Source of the DNA: Meconema thalassinum
Taxonomy: Eukaryota; Arthropoda; Insecta; Orthoptera; Tettigoniidae
Assembly: GCA_946902985.2 (NCBI GenBank)
Contig: OX336395.1
Span: forward strand, 11,882,708-11,946,707
Direction: 5' to 3'
DNA: 64,000 nucleotides
The notes under the pieces are model-generated. The model made no database searches. It was not told where the DNA came from and saw nothing but the letters and a program-made list of their open reading frames with translations. Within the stretch, counting starts at the first letter, position 1. Each line of letters starts with the position of its first letter. Positions 23,536 to 35,100 of this stretch are shown here, in pieces. The position numbers were made by a program, and so were the translations under genes.

Positions 23536-26261
23536 ATAGTTCAGTAGGCCTATATCTTAAGTATGATAACACTCAACGGGAGTCAAACACAAAATACAAT
23601 CTGATAAACTGTTGAAATTAGCCGAAATACCGTTTATTACGATGAATGACAATAATTGTGGAAATTATGTAGTAGGCTAATAGATTGCAATGACCACATA
23701 TATTCGGAAGGATCATCCCATATCTTCCTAACAGATACATGAAGGCACTTTGTACTAGAGCGTGTAGTAGGGAAGAAGGAATGGGACGTAGCAAATAAAG
23801 AAGTCATTTGTATTTTTTCTCAGCCTACCAAGATCTAGACCGGACGATGTTAGGCAGTCCATGTCATGCCTGAGACTGGTTCATGGATTATTTTGATCCT
23901 ATAATCTTGGTCGCGACAGAGAGGGGGCAAGGAATAATTAACATTTCATTACCTTCTTGTCACTGGTTGATCATGAGACGCACTGCCCCCAATTTCGTTT
24001 AATTTTGTTATTTGCTTCGTGATATTCATAACTTGGCTGATCTTAAACAGCTGGCCAGTACCGTACTCTACTTACCTTGAGCCTGCGAGTCTACTTAGAG
24101 AAGCAGTGTGTAGACGTGCTTGTGACCAGTACAGCTCAGCACACTGTGTTTGCAATATTCATTTTTTGAGGCTACAGAAGTGAGGTATGTATCTTGAAAC
24201 AGTTTTACCACTTCAGATTGTCTCAATATACAGGGTCTGTATAAGAATATTCCGTTTAAGTGGATTTGTCCTACGGAGGGTTACCAACATGTCCTGCTTT
24301 TCATTCATGTTGGTTATGTCCGGCAGGCATTTCGAATTTATCGAAAATGTTAGTCATATTTCTTGATTGCTCATTTAGGTTTTCCCCTTAAAGTCAGACA
24401 AATGTTAAGTACATTTTCAGAAGATGGTTTGGATAAAAAATACAAGGTGTTTATGTTTCTATGAATCCTACATTGAGTAGCCTACTTCGATAAATGAATG
24501 CAACCTATGAAGGAATTCAAGTGTTTCAAATGGTTGGAACTTCAAAACATAAAGGACCACAGTTTTAAGGATATTGTACCATTTATTCAATACTTACAGT
24601 CAAGAGGTGTAGAAATAGATGATTCAATATTACAGTATTCGACCAGTTCTGCAACGTAAGAGCTTATTCTAAAAGTTCAACTTGGATTAAGTCACAACAC
24701 TAGACGAACAATAGTCTGTTTTCTTTAATAAGTACAAGAACATTGAGTTTTGTTTCTGAAGTTTTGTACAATTTGCCAGACCAGGCAGCAATGTGTGTTC
24801 ATTCCGTGCCTACGCTATATACAAGGCTCTGTTGAAAAAAGCCTACAGCTTCAAGGAAAAGAACTGCAGTGGGGACTGATCATTAAGTTAGTGAAAAGTT
24901 GTGTTATATAAATATTAGGCATAATTTTGCTACCGATTGAACTTGTCAGACATTTTTTGAATGTCCTGCTCATTTCTGAGCAATGTCCTTCATTTGGAGA
25001 TTCTCCGTTGGTGACGCTAGGCCTACGGGACAAAGATACGAGTTTTGTGGTGAAGTGGTCGCATTGTAACGCAAGAGGCAGGGATTTTAGCCAAATTCAT
25101 TGAACTCTAGGTACAATAATACTGGAATGTCGACTGTTTGGGAGTGAAGTGCGGTTTTAATGCGAGTATTTACGCCGGGTCCTTCCTAGAGAACGAAAAG
25201 TGTTTCTTTCTCTCGATATTTTAGTCTAAATTTAAACTTTAAATAATTCTCAGAAAATTACATGTACCGTAATCTTGTAAAACTGTAGCCCTGTCAATAA
25301 AGAACACTGTTCGGCAAAATCACAATCAGGTAAATTAATAATAGGACCTACATTTATTTGCCATATACTATTTAGGCCCATTATGTCAACATTTGATGTA
25401 AGACGTATTCACAAACGCAGAATACGTAATTACAAATCTTTATTCGGAAATTAAATTCCCGTAAAATCATTGGAAAATAACATAGCCTATTTATAACGTA
25501 AGTAAGGTGCCGTATTTCCTTAAGTAAAAAATTACGGTATGTGTAATATACATATTATGCATCATGTTTCTATCGATTGAACTTGTCAGATGTTTGTAAA
25601 TTATTGGTCAACTTCTAATATTTTCCTGTAGGCTACCGTATTTTTTTGGAAGTGTTTATTGTGGGCATGTAATGAACGTTATTGGACTACCTGAGTTCGT
25701 AAATGGGATTTGTTTCAGTGTAAGCAGTTGCTTATTGACTTTGCTGCAAAATGATTGTTACATTGTAGCCTAGTGTTTTTGCTCGTTGTTTGATTCTTCA
25801 CTATGCCTTAAAAATACAACTCTGTCTTTTTGAAACAGTTCTCGCAACGTGATGTTTCTATATCACATTGGTGGAAAAGGTGATATTTCGAAACACGTGG
25901 GAACAAAGAAGATCCAAGATAATGTAAAGTGTAGTAAAGAAGGAAGAAGTGAAGAGAATGGTCTTAAAAGTGGGAGTTATGGGATAATAAGTGCCGAATG
26001 TTAGTTTAAATCAAAAATTTTGCATTTTAGCTTGTCAATTAATTGAGCTAATATTTGCCTCTCATATGAAAATCGCCTATGTTTTGGTTTTGTAAAGTTG
26101 GCAGGTATGAAAATGTTATAGGGCAGCTAAGGACAAGCAGGCAGTGCAGCCACACACAATGATTTCGGTGTCAGTAGGAATGAAATAAGCTAGGAACTAG
26201 AAAACAACTTGTAAGGTCAGATAGTTCTGTGCGCACCATGAAATCCCGGATACGCTAAAAC
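23536..26261. other. unannotated AT-rich sequence
   Basis: About 2.7 kb with no convincing open frame, tandem repeat or recognisable element on either strand. The longest open frames are about 60 codons and lack motifs. It could be intergenic or intronic. Confidence 0.5.
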
Positions 26262-28590
26262 TACTGTGCCACACCACATTTCTCGCCGTGTCTGCCACAA
26301 TATTACAATTAGAAATGCAATACTTTACCATGACCAGTCCAAACCACGGTGCCACTCCACATTTCTCGCCGTGCCTGCCAGAATTTTACAATTAGAAATA
26401 CATTACCATGACGAGCCCAAACTACGGTGCCACACCACATTTCTCGCCGTGACAGCCACAATATTACAATTAGAAATGCAATACTTTACCATGACGAGCC
26501 CGAACTACGGTGCCACACTACATTTCTCGCTGGGGCTGCCACAATATTACAATTAGAAATGCTTTACTTTACCATGTTGAGCCCAAACTATGGTGCCACA
26601 CCGCATTTCTCACCGTGGCTGCCACAATATTACAATTAGAAATGCAATACTTTACCTTGTCGAGCCCAAACTACGGTACCACACCACATTTCTCGCCGTG
26701 GCTGCCACAATACTACAATTAGAAATGCAATACATTACCATGTCGAGCCCAAACTACGGTGCCACACCACATTTCTCGCCGTGGCTGCCACAATATTACA
26801 ATTAGAAATGCTTTACTTTACCATGTTGAGCCCAAACTATGGTGCCACACCGCATTTCTCGCCGTGGCTGCCACAATATTACAATTAGAAATGCAATACT
26901 TTACCATGTCGAGCCCAAACTACGGTGCCACACCACATTTCTCACCGTGGCTGCCACAATATTACAATTAGAAATGCTTTACTTTACCATGTTGAGCCCA
27001 AACTATGGTGCCACACCGCATTTCTCACCGTGGCTGCCACAATATTACAATTAGAAATGCTTTACTTTACCATGTTGAGCCCAAACTACGGTGCCACACC
27101 ACATTTCCCACCGTGGCTGCCACAATATTACAATTAGAAATGCTTTACTTTACCATGTCGAGCCCAAACTACGGTGCCACACCACATTTCTCACCGTGGC
27201 TGCCACAATATTACAATTAGAAATGCTTTACTTTACCATGTTGAGCCCAAACTACGGTGCCACACCACATTTCTCGCCGTGGCTGCCACAATATTACAAT
27301 TAGAAATGCTTTACTTTACCATGTAGAGCCCAAACTATGGTGCCACACCGCATTTCTCACCGTGGCTGCCACAATATTACAATTAGAAATGCAATACTTT
27401 ACCATGTCGAGCCCAAACTACGGTACCACACCACATTTCTCGCCGTGGCTGCCACAATATTACAATTAGAAATGCTATACTTTACCATGACGAGCCCAAT
27501 CTACGGTGCCACACCACATTTCTCGCCGTGGCTGCCACAATATTACAATTAGAAATGCAATACTTTACCATGTCGAGCCCAAACTACGGTACCACACCAC
27601 ATTTCTCGCCGTGGCTGCCACAATATTACAATTAGAAATGCTATACTTTACCATGACGAGCCCAATCTACGGTGCCACACCACATTTCTCGCCGTGGCTG
27701 CCACAATATTACAATTAGAAATGCAATACATTACCATGACGAGCCCAAACTACGGTGCCACACCACATTTCTCGCCGTGTCTGCCACAATATTACAATTA
27801 GAAATGCAATACTTTACCATGTCGAGCCCAAACTACGGTACCACACCACATTTCTAGCCGTGGCTGCCACAATATTACAATTAGAAATGCAATACCGTAC
27901 TTTACCATGACGAGCCCAATCTACGGTGCCACACCACATTTCTCGCCGTGGCTGCCACAATATTACAATTAGAAATGCAATACTTTACCATGTCGAGCCC
28001 AAACTACGGTGCCACGTAACATTTCTCGCCATGGCTGCCACAATATTACGATTAGAAATGCAATACTTTACCATGACGATCCCTAAGTACGGTGCCACAC
28101 CACATTTCTCGCCGTGGCTGCCACAATATTACAATTAGAAATGCAATACCGTACTTTACCATGTCGAGCCCAAACTACGGTGCCGCGTAACAATTCTCGC
28201 CGTGACTGCCACAATATTACAATTAGAAATGCAATACTCTACCATGTCGAGCCCAAACTACGGTGCCACACCACAATTCTCGCCGTGGCTGCCACATTAT
28301 TACAATTAGAAATGCAATACTTTACCATGACGAGCCCAAACTACGGTACCACACCACATTTCTCGCCGTGGCTGCCACAATATTACAATTAGAAATGCAA
28401 TACTTTACCATGACGAGCCCAAACTACGGTGCCACACCACAATTCTCGCAGTGGCTGCCACAATATTACAGTTAGAAATGCAATACCGTACTTTACCATG
28501 ATGAGCCCAAACTACGGTGCCACACCACATTTCTCGCCGGGGCTGCCACAATATTACAATTAGAAATGCTATACTTTACCATGACGAGCC
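26262..28590 (+). repeat. 83-bp satellite array (~28 monomers), left part
   Basis: The unit carries CCCAAACTACGGTGCCACAC, CACATTTCTCGCCGTGGCTG, CCACAATATTACAATTAGAA and ATGCAATACTTTACCATG. Monomer starts are 83 bp apart, with a few units extended by 5 bp (ACCGT near 27892, 28148, 28485). Two variants alternate in places (GCTTTACTTTACCATGTTGAG against GCAATACTTTACCATGTCGAG), which suggests copying of small blocks between 26570 and 27480. The 70-codon open frames are by-products. The array resumes at 30612. Confidence 0.96.
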
Positions 28591-30611
28591 TGGTGTATTC
28601 TTGGAATACACAGTATGAGAGAATATAATTTTAATGCTTTTGCATGTTCATTCCTTCCTTTTTATCAAACACCAACAGTGATCTTCTATTTTCTCTTTGG
28701 TGGTCATGTCTCTTATGTCTTTTGTGAGTCTGTTCTAGATATATATCTTCCATGACTCACCTAGCGTCATCTAGCAGCGAATCTCTGAAGCTCCTCAATT
28801 CTTCCTGGTGCAAGAGGATTTACTTATCCATCTGGCCACCAGATCTCGTTACCATCGCCAGCTTTCTTCTCCGTGAGCAAGAGAACTTCGTCTACTTTTT
28901 CACTCACCATGCTGCGCTAGTATCGCCTGCTATCAACTCTTTGAAGACCATTTCCTCAAGAGAATTTAATTTCTTATGTTGGTTATGCTGATATGTATAC
29001 CTTTTGTCTCCTACCCCCACTCTCTTCCGTTCCCTAGTCCCTCTGCGCTTCTCTGAGCATGTCTCACTTGTTCATCGGCAGTTGACTTGGTCAGTCAAGG
29101 CTCAACTAGAGCCAGTCTCCTCAAACCAAGAGGCACTCTCTACATTCTACGCCATGTTGGCACATTAAGTATTCGTCAAAGGGAACTTCACCTTCGCCAT
29201 GCAACCAAGATAAGTACAGACTTAAGGTTTTAACCTCATCTTCATCAGTTTTATCTACATGCTTTTATTGATAATTTTATAGACAGCGTGAGATCACTTA
29301 TTTGGGGCGGTAATCATTCTTCGCGGGATTTGCCATGTTGGGCTTTTGCCTGTCTACGCCAACCTTAATAGAAAGTAGCTTTTTTTAAGCTATTTAAATG
29401 AGAGATCTTCTCACCACGTGGGATATTATCCAATACCCGCTGTCTATAAATATTAAGCTCGTTCCACCGCTGGATTAACTTTGGCCCCATTCTGCCATTA
29501 GGATTGTTCTGGAACCTTCCAGATTCTGTACTCTATCTACATGTCTTGCCGTCATGTATTTTTCACTCACTTGTGAGAATACAATTTAAAAATGAGGAAT
29601 CTTCCCTATCAATTACTGCAATAGCTAAATTTTCTTCCACCGTTGGAATGTTCTATGGCGCATTTAATTGTAGTTCACAACTTTCTCAAGCAATAGACTC
29701 TCGCCTAACTAGTGCAGCCAGTTATTTTTCATTATTGCAATAACTTTCCTTGTCATAAACTTTCGTGTTACTACAGTGAACTTTTCATCCATTTAACAGA
29801 CTATAGTAAAAACTAGTTTGTTCAACTTTTCTACCGCGTCGCGATCGTCCGATTACCATGAATAAGGCCATGAACATTCACCTTCCATTCCAGCTGCTCT
29901 TTCCTAAACCCCTTACTAACAAACCATAATAAAGTTGTAACTCTAGGTCTTTTTCAATGAGGTGTCACTCTAGATGTGCCCTTCCACTTTTGTTCATATC
30001 TCATTAATTAATTTCTGCATAACCTCGTGTTTTATACACGGTTCAAGCTTACATTGTTTCTCCCTTATAATCAGGGAATACAATTCTTTCAACTCATGAG
30101 TGAGTTATTTCTAGGTTTCACGAAAGGGAAACTTGCCCCATTGGTCTCGTGATTCCTAATTAAATATAGGAAGTCTAGAACTTTCCTTTTTGACTTATCA
30201 TTTCCCTAATATGACGGTTAGGCAAGATCCTGTCTTCCCTGACTCCTCCTAGGTTCATGCCATCGTTAATACAGAATAAATCTGTTACTTTCTGTCTTGC
30301 CAGACCATCACCCTTCCCCATAGTAGGCATATGCATGCTTGAGAGGGAATACGCTAAAGCCAGTCTCTGGCAAACCGCCCAAGACCTAGCTGCGGTTCCC
30401 GCTAGCTTCGACCAAGTCCTTACCCACTTTAGGTATCAGAGAGCGGATTTGCGGTGGCAACCACCTTTGAGTGTATTTAAAGTTACATTTATATCTTTTG
30501 TGGAACTCTCATCCTATTTTTCTATCCTTTCTCTCCAGTCCGAAACTCACCTCCTTTTCTTTATCATCTTCCCTTGGTGGTTAGGTTATTCCTTAGCCAA
30601 TAATCTACCCA
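28591..30611. mobile_element. probable solo LTR (2,021 bp) inserted in the 83-bp satellite
   Basis: The 83-bp array is interrupted inside a monomer. The insert begins TGGTGTATTC, ends AATCTACCCA (TG...CA), and is flanked by a perfect 5-bp duplication GAGCC at 28586-28590 and 30612-30616. Removing it with one GAGCC gives ATGACGAGCCCAATCTACGG, a monomer junction found elsewhere in the array. TG/CA ends plus a 5-bp duplication are the hallmark of LTR retrotransposons. There is no second LTR and no gag or pol between the ends, hence a solo LTR. The first 21 bases contain an 8-bp inverted repeat (GTGTATTC/GAATACAC). A non-autonomous DNA element is the alternative. Confidence 0.68.
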
Positions 30612-30868
30612 GAGCCCAATCTACGGTGCCACACCACATTTCTCGCCGTGGCTGCCACAATATTACAATTAGAAATGCAATACTTTACCATGACGAGCCC
30701 AAACTACGGTGCCAAACCACATTTCTCGCCGTGGCTGCCACAATATTACAATTATAAATGCAATACTCTACCATGACGAGCCCAAGCTACGGTGCCACAC
30801 CACATTTCTCGCCGTGGCTGCCACAATATTACAATTAGAAATGCAATACTTTCCCATGTCGAGTCCAA
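30612..30868 (+). repeat. 83-bp satellite array, right part (~3 monomers)
   Basis: Three further monomers continue the array in the same orientation and register after the insertion. The last one decays (TTTCCCATGTCGAGTCCAAAC) into unrelated sequence near 30868. Confidence 0.95.
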
Positions 30869-31323
30869 ACCCTGCTGATTGCAATGTATTGAAACTTTTT
30901 GAGTTAACTTAGGCTTCTTGTTTTCTCAGAGAAGTAGCAACTTTCTCCTACTTCCTTTAACTTTTCACTTGCACAAGGTTATCTGGCAAAAAGTGGAGGT
31001 CAAAGATCCTAATCCTCACAGATGTCTCACTCAATAATTCTGTACACACGCTGCGTCAAAGTTGTTGGTTCAATCCTCGGTTCGTGGTGTGTACGGTCAC
31101 AATATACATAGTATCTATGCTCAGTATAGTGCAATTTGTTCCCCATGCTTTAGCAATTCATATCAAAGTGACTGGGGGTTGAAAGTCTGTACATTATGCT
31201 GAGTAATGTACACATAAAAACTGTTGACTAGGTTTCCTAGTACTGCACTTCAGCAATTGCCTGTCGAGCATCACTGTCTCTCTGAATCCCCAGTCCTATT
31301 TAGACAATCTAGCACTCAGCAAG
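30869..31323. other. no recognisable feature
   Basis: AT-rich sequence between the satellite and the 252-bp tandem element. No open frame or repeat was recognised. Confidence 0.5.
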
Positions 31324-31875
31324 AATTGCTGAGTTTTAATTCACCGGCGGTGAAAGCCAATATACCATCTTTTTGGAAGCCTTATTAGGGAGGTTGAGTC
31401 TGCTTGTTCTTTTGGTTCTCGCAGTCAAAGAGTGCAGCTGCACGCCATATAAAGGGAGGTATCGCGCAGTTCGATACTCCTGTGGGAGTCCGGGCGGGAA
31501 CACCAAGAGCCCGCCGATGAGCCTGCTTGGTGTCCTAGGCGAAACTCCACAAAAGACACAGCACAAACCTAGAAGAATTGCTGAGTTTTAATTCACCGGC
31601 CGTGAAAGCCAATATACCACCTTTTTGGAAGCCTTCATAGGGAGGTTGAGGCTGCTTGAGCTTTTGGTTTTCGCAGTCAAGGAGTGCAGCTGCACTCCAT
31701 ATAAAGGGAGGTATCGCGCAGTTCGATACTCATGTGGGGGTCCGGGCGGGGATACCAAGAGCCCGCCGATGAGCCAGCTTGGTGTCCTAGGCGAAACCTC
31801 ACACAAGACACAGCACAAACCTAGAAGAATTGCTGAGTTTTAATTCACCGGCCGTGAAAGCCAATATACAATCTA
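31324..31875 (+). repeat. 252-bp tandem element (2.2 copies)
   Basis: Two units start AGAATTGCTGAGTTTTAATT at 31324 and 31576, and a third copy of the first ~45 bp follows at 31828. Each unit contains a near-palindrome TTCACCGGCGGTGAA, the TATA-like CATATAAAGGGAGG, and GATGAGCC.GCTTGGTGTCC. An inverted relative sits at 35960-36306, inside intron 2 of the gene that starts at 32053. Short open frames of 72-76 codons occur on both strands, but the two copies diverge without codon bias, so coding is unlikely. Confidence 0.9.
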
Positions 31876-32052
31876 GCACTGTTCATATGATAAACACACA
31901 AACACCATCTTGATATTTATAATTTGTGATGATAAAAACAATACCATTTAACATTTCTGTGTGTAAACGACAAATATATCCTGTTACAATGTATCCTGAT
32001 TGTTGAATATGTATATTACTTAATTATCCTGTGTTGTAGATTCCTCAACATT

Positions 32053-32103
32053 ATGGAGGGCCAACCATCTATCAAATGTGAACCAGAAGAATTCTCTGAG
32101 ATT
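32053..32103 (+). CDS. exon 1 (coding part) of the 32-36 kb gene
   Basis: ATG at 32053 opens MEGQPSIKCEPEEFSEI, followed at 32104 by the consensus donor GTAAGT. A splice acceptor TTATCCTGTGTTGTAG ends at 32039, 13 nt before the ATG, which implies an untranslated exon further upstream. The ATG context (AACATTATGG) is acceptable. Layout and splice phase match the minus-strand exon at 16389-16469. Confidence 0.72.
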
Positions 32104-35100
32104 GTAAGTTGTATTTTAGTTCCATACATTGTTACATATATTGTGAACCATTACTGATGAGCATGTGAAATCTTTGGGTAATTAATAGGAATTATGTCAT
32201 GTGACTTAATACTACCAAATAGTGATGGTGATAATTCTCTTTTTAGGGGCCCAACATCTAGGTTATCGCTTCGGTGGCATAGTTTGTAGCAAACTGAGCT
32301 TCTATGCCCAAGGACGCAGGTTCAAACCTGGCTGATATCGTCGGATTTTTTAAGAGCGCTGAATATCCCACAGTATGCCTTCCTTCGGAGGGAAAGTAAA
32401 GCCGGCGGTCACATGTCATAGATTTATGGCATGTAAAAAGAACCTTCCTCTAATTACATTTGTGTGAAGCTAAATTATAGGTTAGATTTGACTAATGCTC
32501 TTAAGTCTTAACGTTCGTCGCCAGGAGCCGACTGCGGTAGCATCTAGTAACCAAGTTCACAACTAGTTGTCGTTGACGGTAGCATTTGGTGGCAAAAGTA
32601 GGAACTGCATGAAAATTGAATGTCTGCAATCCTTACCTGAATTACAGAAAACACACACTAATACAGCCATCACAATTAACAGCGGTTAGCATACAGATTC
32701 TACACACACCCAAAGTACTCGGGGCTACATGACCGCGTTGTCGCATCCCCTAAACTGTGGAACCAACCAACTAATTAGGTTATCGGCCCCCTACCAAATA
32801 GGAATCTGTATCTGTAATGATTGCTTTTAATTTTCCTAATAATAATATTAACACTTCCGTTCTTCAGTCCATGACTTATTGGTCCTTGTATTCATTTTCT
32901 CAGCAAAATGGCGGCTGTTAATTACTGTTTTGAACTGGGGGCGATCTTACGTAATTTCTTCTGTGATGCCAATTTTGTGAAGTTCTTTGTCTATTTCACT
33001 AAGCGACTGGTTCTTGACTTCCATTGGGAGAGCAAGGTTGAGAATCCTTTTGGTGAACCTGTGATGGTTCATTTTGGGAATGTTGCAGTAGAACTTAAAT
33101 TGCCTTTTCCTGAAGGTGTCAGTGATCTTTTCAGAATGCTGATAAATCTCCCGACACTTCCGTTTCACCCAGATTCCTTCTGATCAGACTGGACCAAGGA
33201 TTTTAATTTCTTGTTTCTCTATGTCCTTACTATGAGATCTACCTTCAATGATCAATGTTTCTGAGCCACACAGTGCTTTAGCTTTGATTACTGTGGTATA
33301 ATGTCCTTACTAAGATATCTACCTTCAATGATCAATGTTTCTGAGCCACATAGAGCTTCAGCTGTGATTACTGTGGTATAATGTCTTAGATGTTGACTTA
33401 TTAATTACATCTATAGGTATAGGCCTTCCGGAATTTTGAAGTCCTCTCTTTGTTTGCGTCACGAATCTAACATGAAGTAAAGTACTGACCAAGGCCCTGA
33501 AGGTTCGATTCTTGGTCAATCTTATGAAATTACCGTCGTTTGAATTCCACACAAATTAAGGTCCTGTGATTCTTCAAGACTGCTATGCCGTTGGGTTTGA
33601 ATATATTTACTTGATGATATTTTGCCCAATTAAGTCTTCAGAAGTTTCCCGTCTAGATGACCAGCGGATTCGTCCATGCATTTGGAATCCCGTCTTAGCT
33701 GTAATTTCATGAATCCTTTCAAGGAACTGCCTCTTGTGTATTGCTAGATAGAATTGCTAGATCATCTACATAGGACAAACACTGCAGATGAATTTAAAGT
33801 TAATTCATCAACCAATCGTTATTTCTCTTTTTTTCCTTGCCCTGGTAACTTATTCAAGGACACGATTGAACAATAACGGTGATAGTCGTCTCCTTGTCGA
33901 AGTCCTGTGCTAATATGAAAACGGTCAGAAAGCTGACTGAAATTTAGCTATTGAAGTTATGGCTGTCAGTGTCTGTCGAATCAATTCTCTTGTTTTCCTG
34001 ACAACATTGAATACTTCTAGAATATTGAATAGTGTGTGTGGGTCCACTGAGTCGCCAGCTTTCCTGAAGTCTCCAAGGTGAGCATTGTTTGCCTGGCTTT
34101 ATGGATTTGCAAGGTGGTTTTGAGAATGATAATTTGTTCTGCACAGGTCCTGCCATTTAGGAATCATGCCTGTTATTCGCCAATTGGAAGTTCAGTTTGG
34201 TTTTCTAGTCTCGTGAATAATGCTTTAGGGATAATTTTTTACGCGAGTGATAGTGAGGATATTCCTCTGTAGGTATTGATGTCTGTTCTCTCCCCCTTTT
34301 TATGTAGTGGTTGAATTAGATTGCAATTCCAGTCTTCAGGAATTTTCTCCATAAATCTACAAGTATTACTTGAAATTTCTCAGCTATGCTTTCACCTCTT
34401 AATCTCAACATTACTTCTTCCTTGGGAGCTTAGCTATTTTTAAGTTCATGGATTATTTTCACGATTTCTTCTAATGAAGGGAGTTCTGAATCCGGATTTG
34501 AATCGGTTGCTCAAATCAGAATTGTTCTTCAGGAGTATCGCTGGCTAAAAGGTCATGGAAATTATCTGCTAGTAGTTAACAGTTTTCTTTATTATTCCCA
34601 GGGCCTCATCCGGATGTTTAAGACATAAAACAGGTACTTAGTAATGTGATAGTTCGTCAGCAAATGTTTTGTTACAGCTTCTTGTACTATTTTCCATGTA
34701 ATAGAAGACCACACGGAATGAACGGGGTAAGTCCATTTTATTCGGAAATTGGTCTATGACGCACTCTGGTGGCCAGCTATCATAACTAGAGATCAGTTGA
34801 AATGAATTTCAATTAAAGCGATACGTTACGGAGATACAGTGGAAACGGAAAGAACGTCCCATATTCTCTCACTTTAGTTGTTATTTGTATTACATGAACT
34901 TTCTTTATAAGAAATAAATTTGCCTAAGTAACTATATCGCTTACACTCAATTGGGGTGTTTTTAAGTATTTCTTTTTAGTGTAAAAGTTTAAAGTGGCTC
35001 TCATGATAAATCTACATAATGTGACTTACACCGTTCTTCCCGTGGAGTCTTCAATTTTGATATATTTCTGTCGGTCTATTTTGACGTAATGTGCGTTCTT

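Noticed and set aside
26266..28475. 70-71-codon frames in the 83-bp array as secreted peptides
   Set aside because: They repeat with the monomer and show no codon-level conservation.
31336..31843. Paired 72- and 76-codon frames as duplicated small genes
   Set aside because: They are the two copies of the 252-bp element; both strands are equally open and no motif is present.
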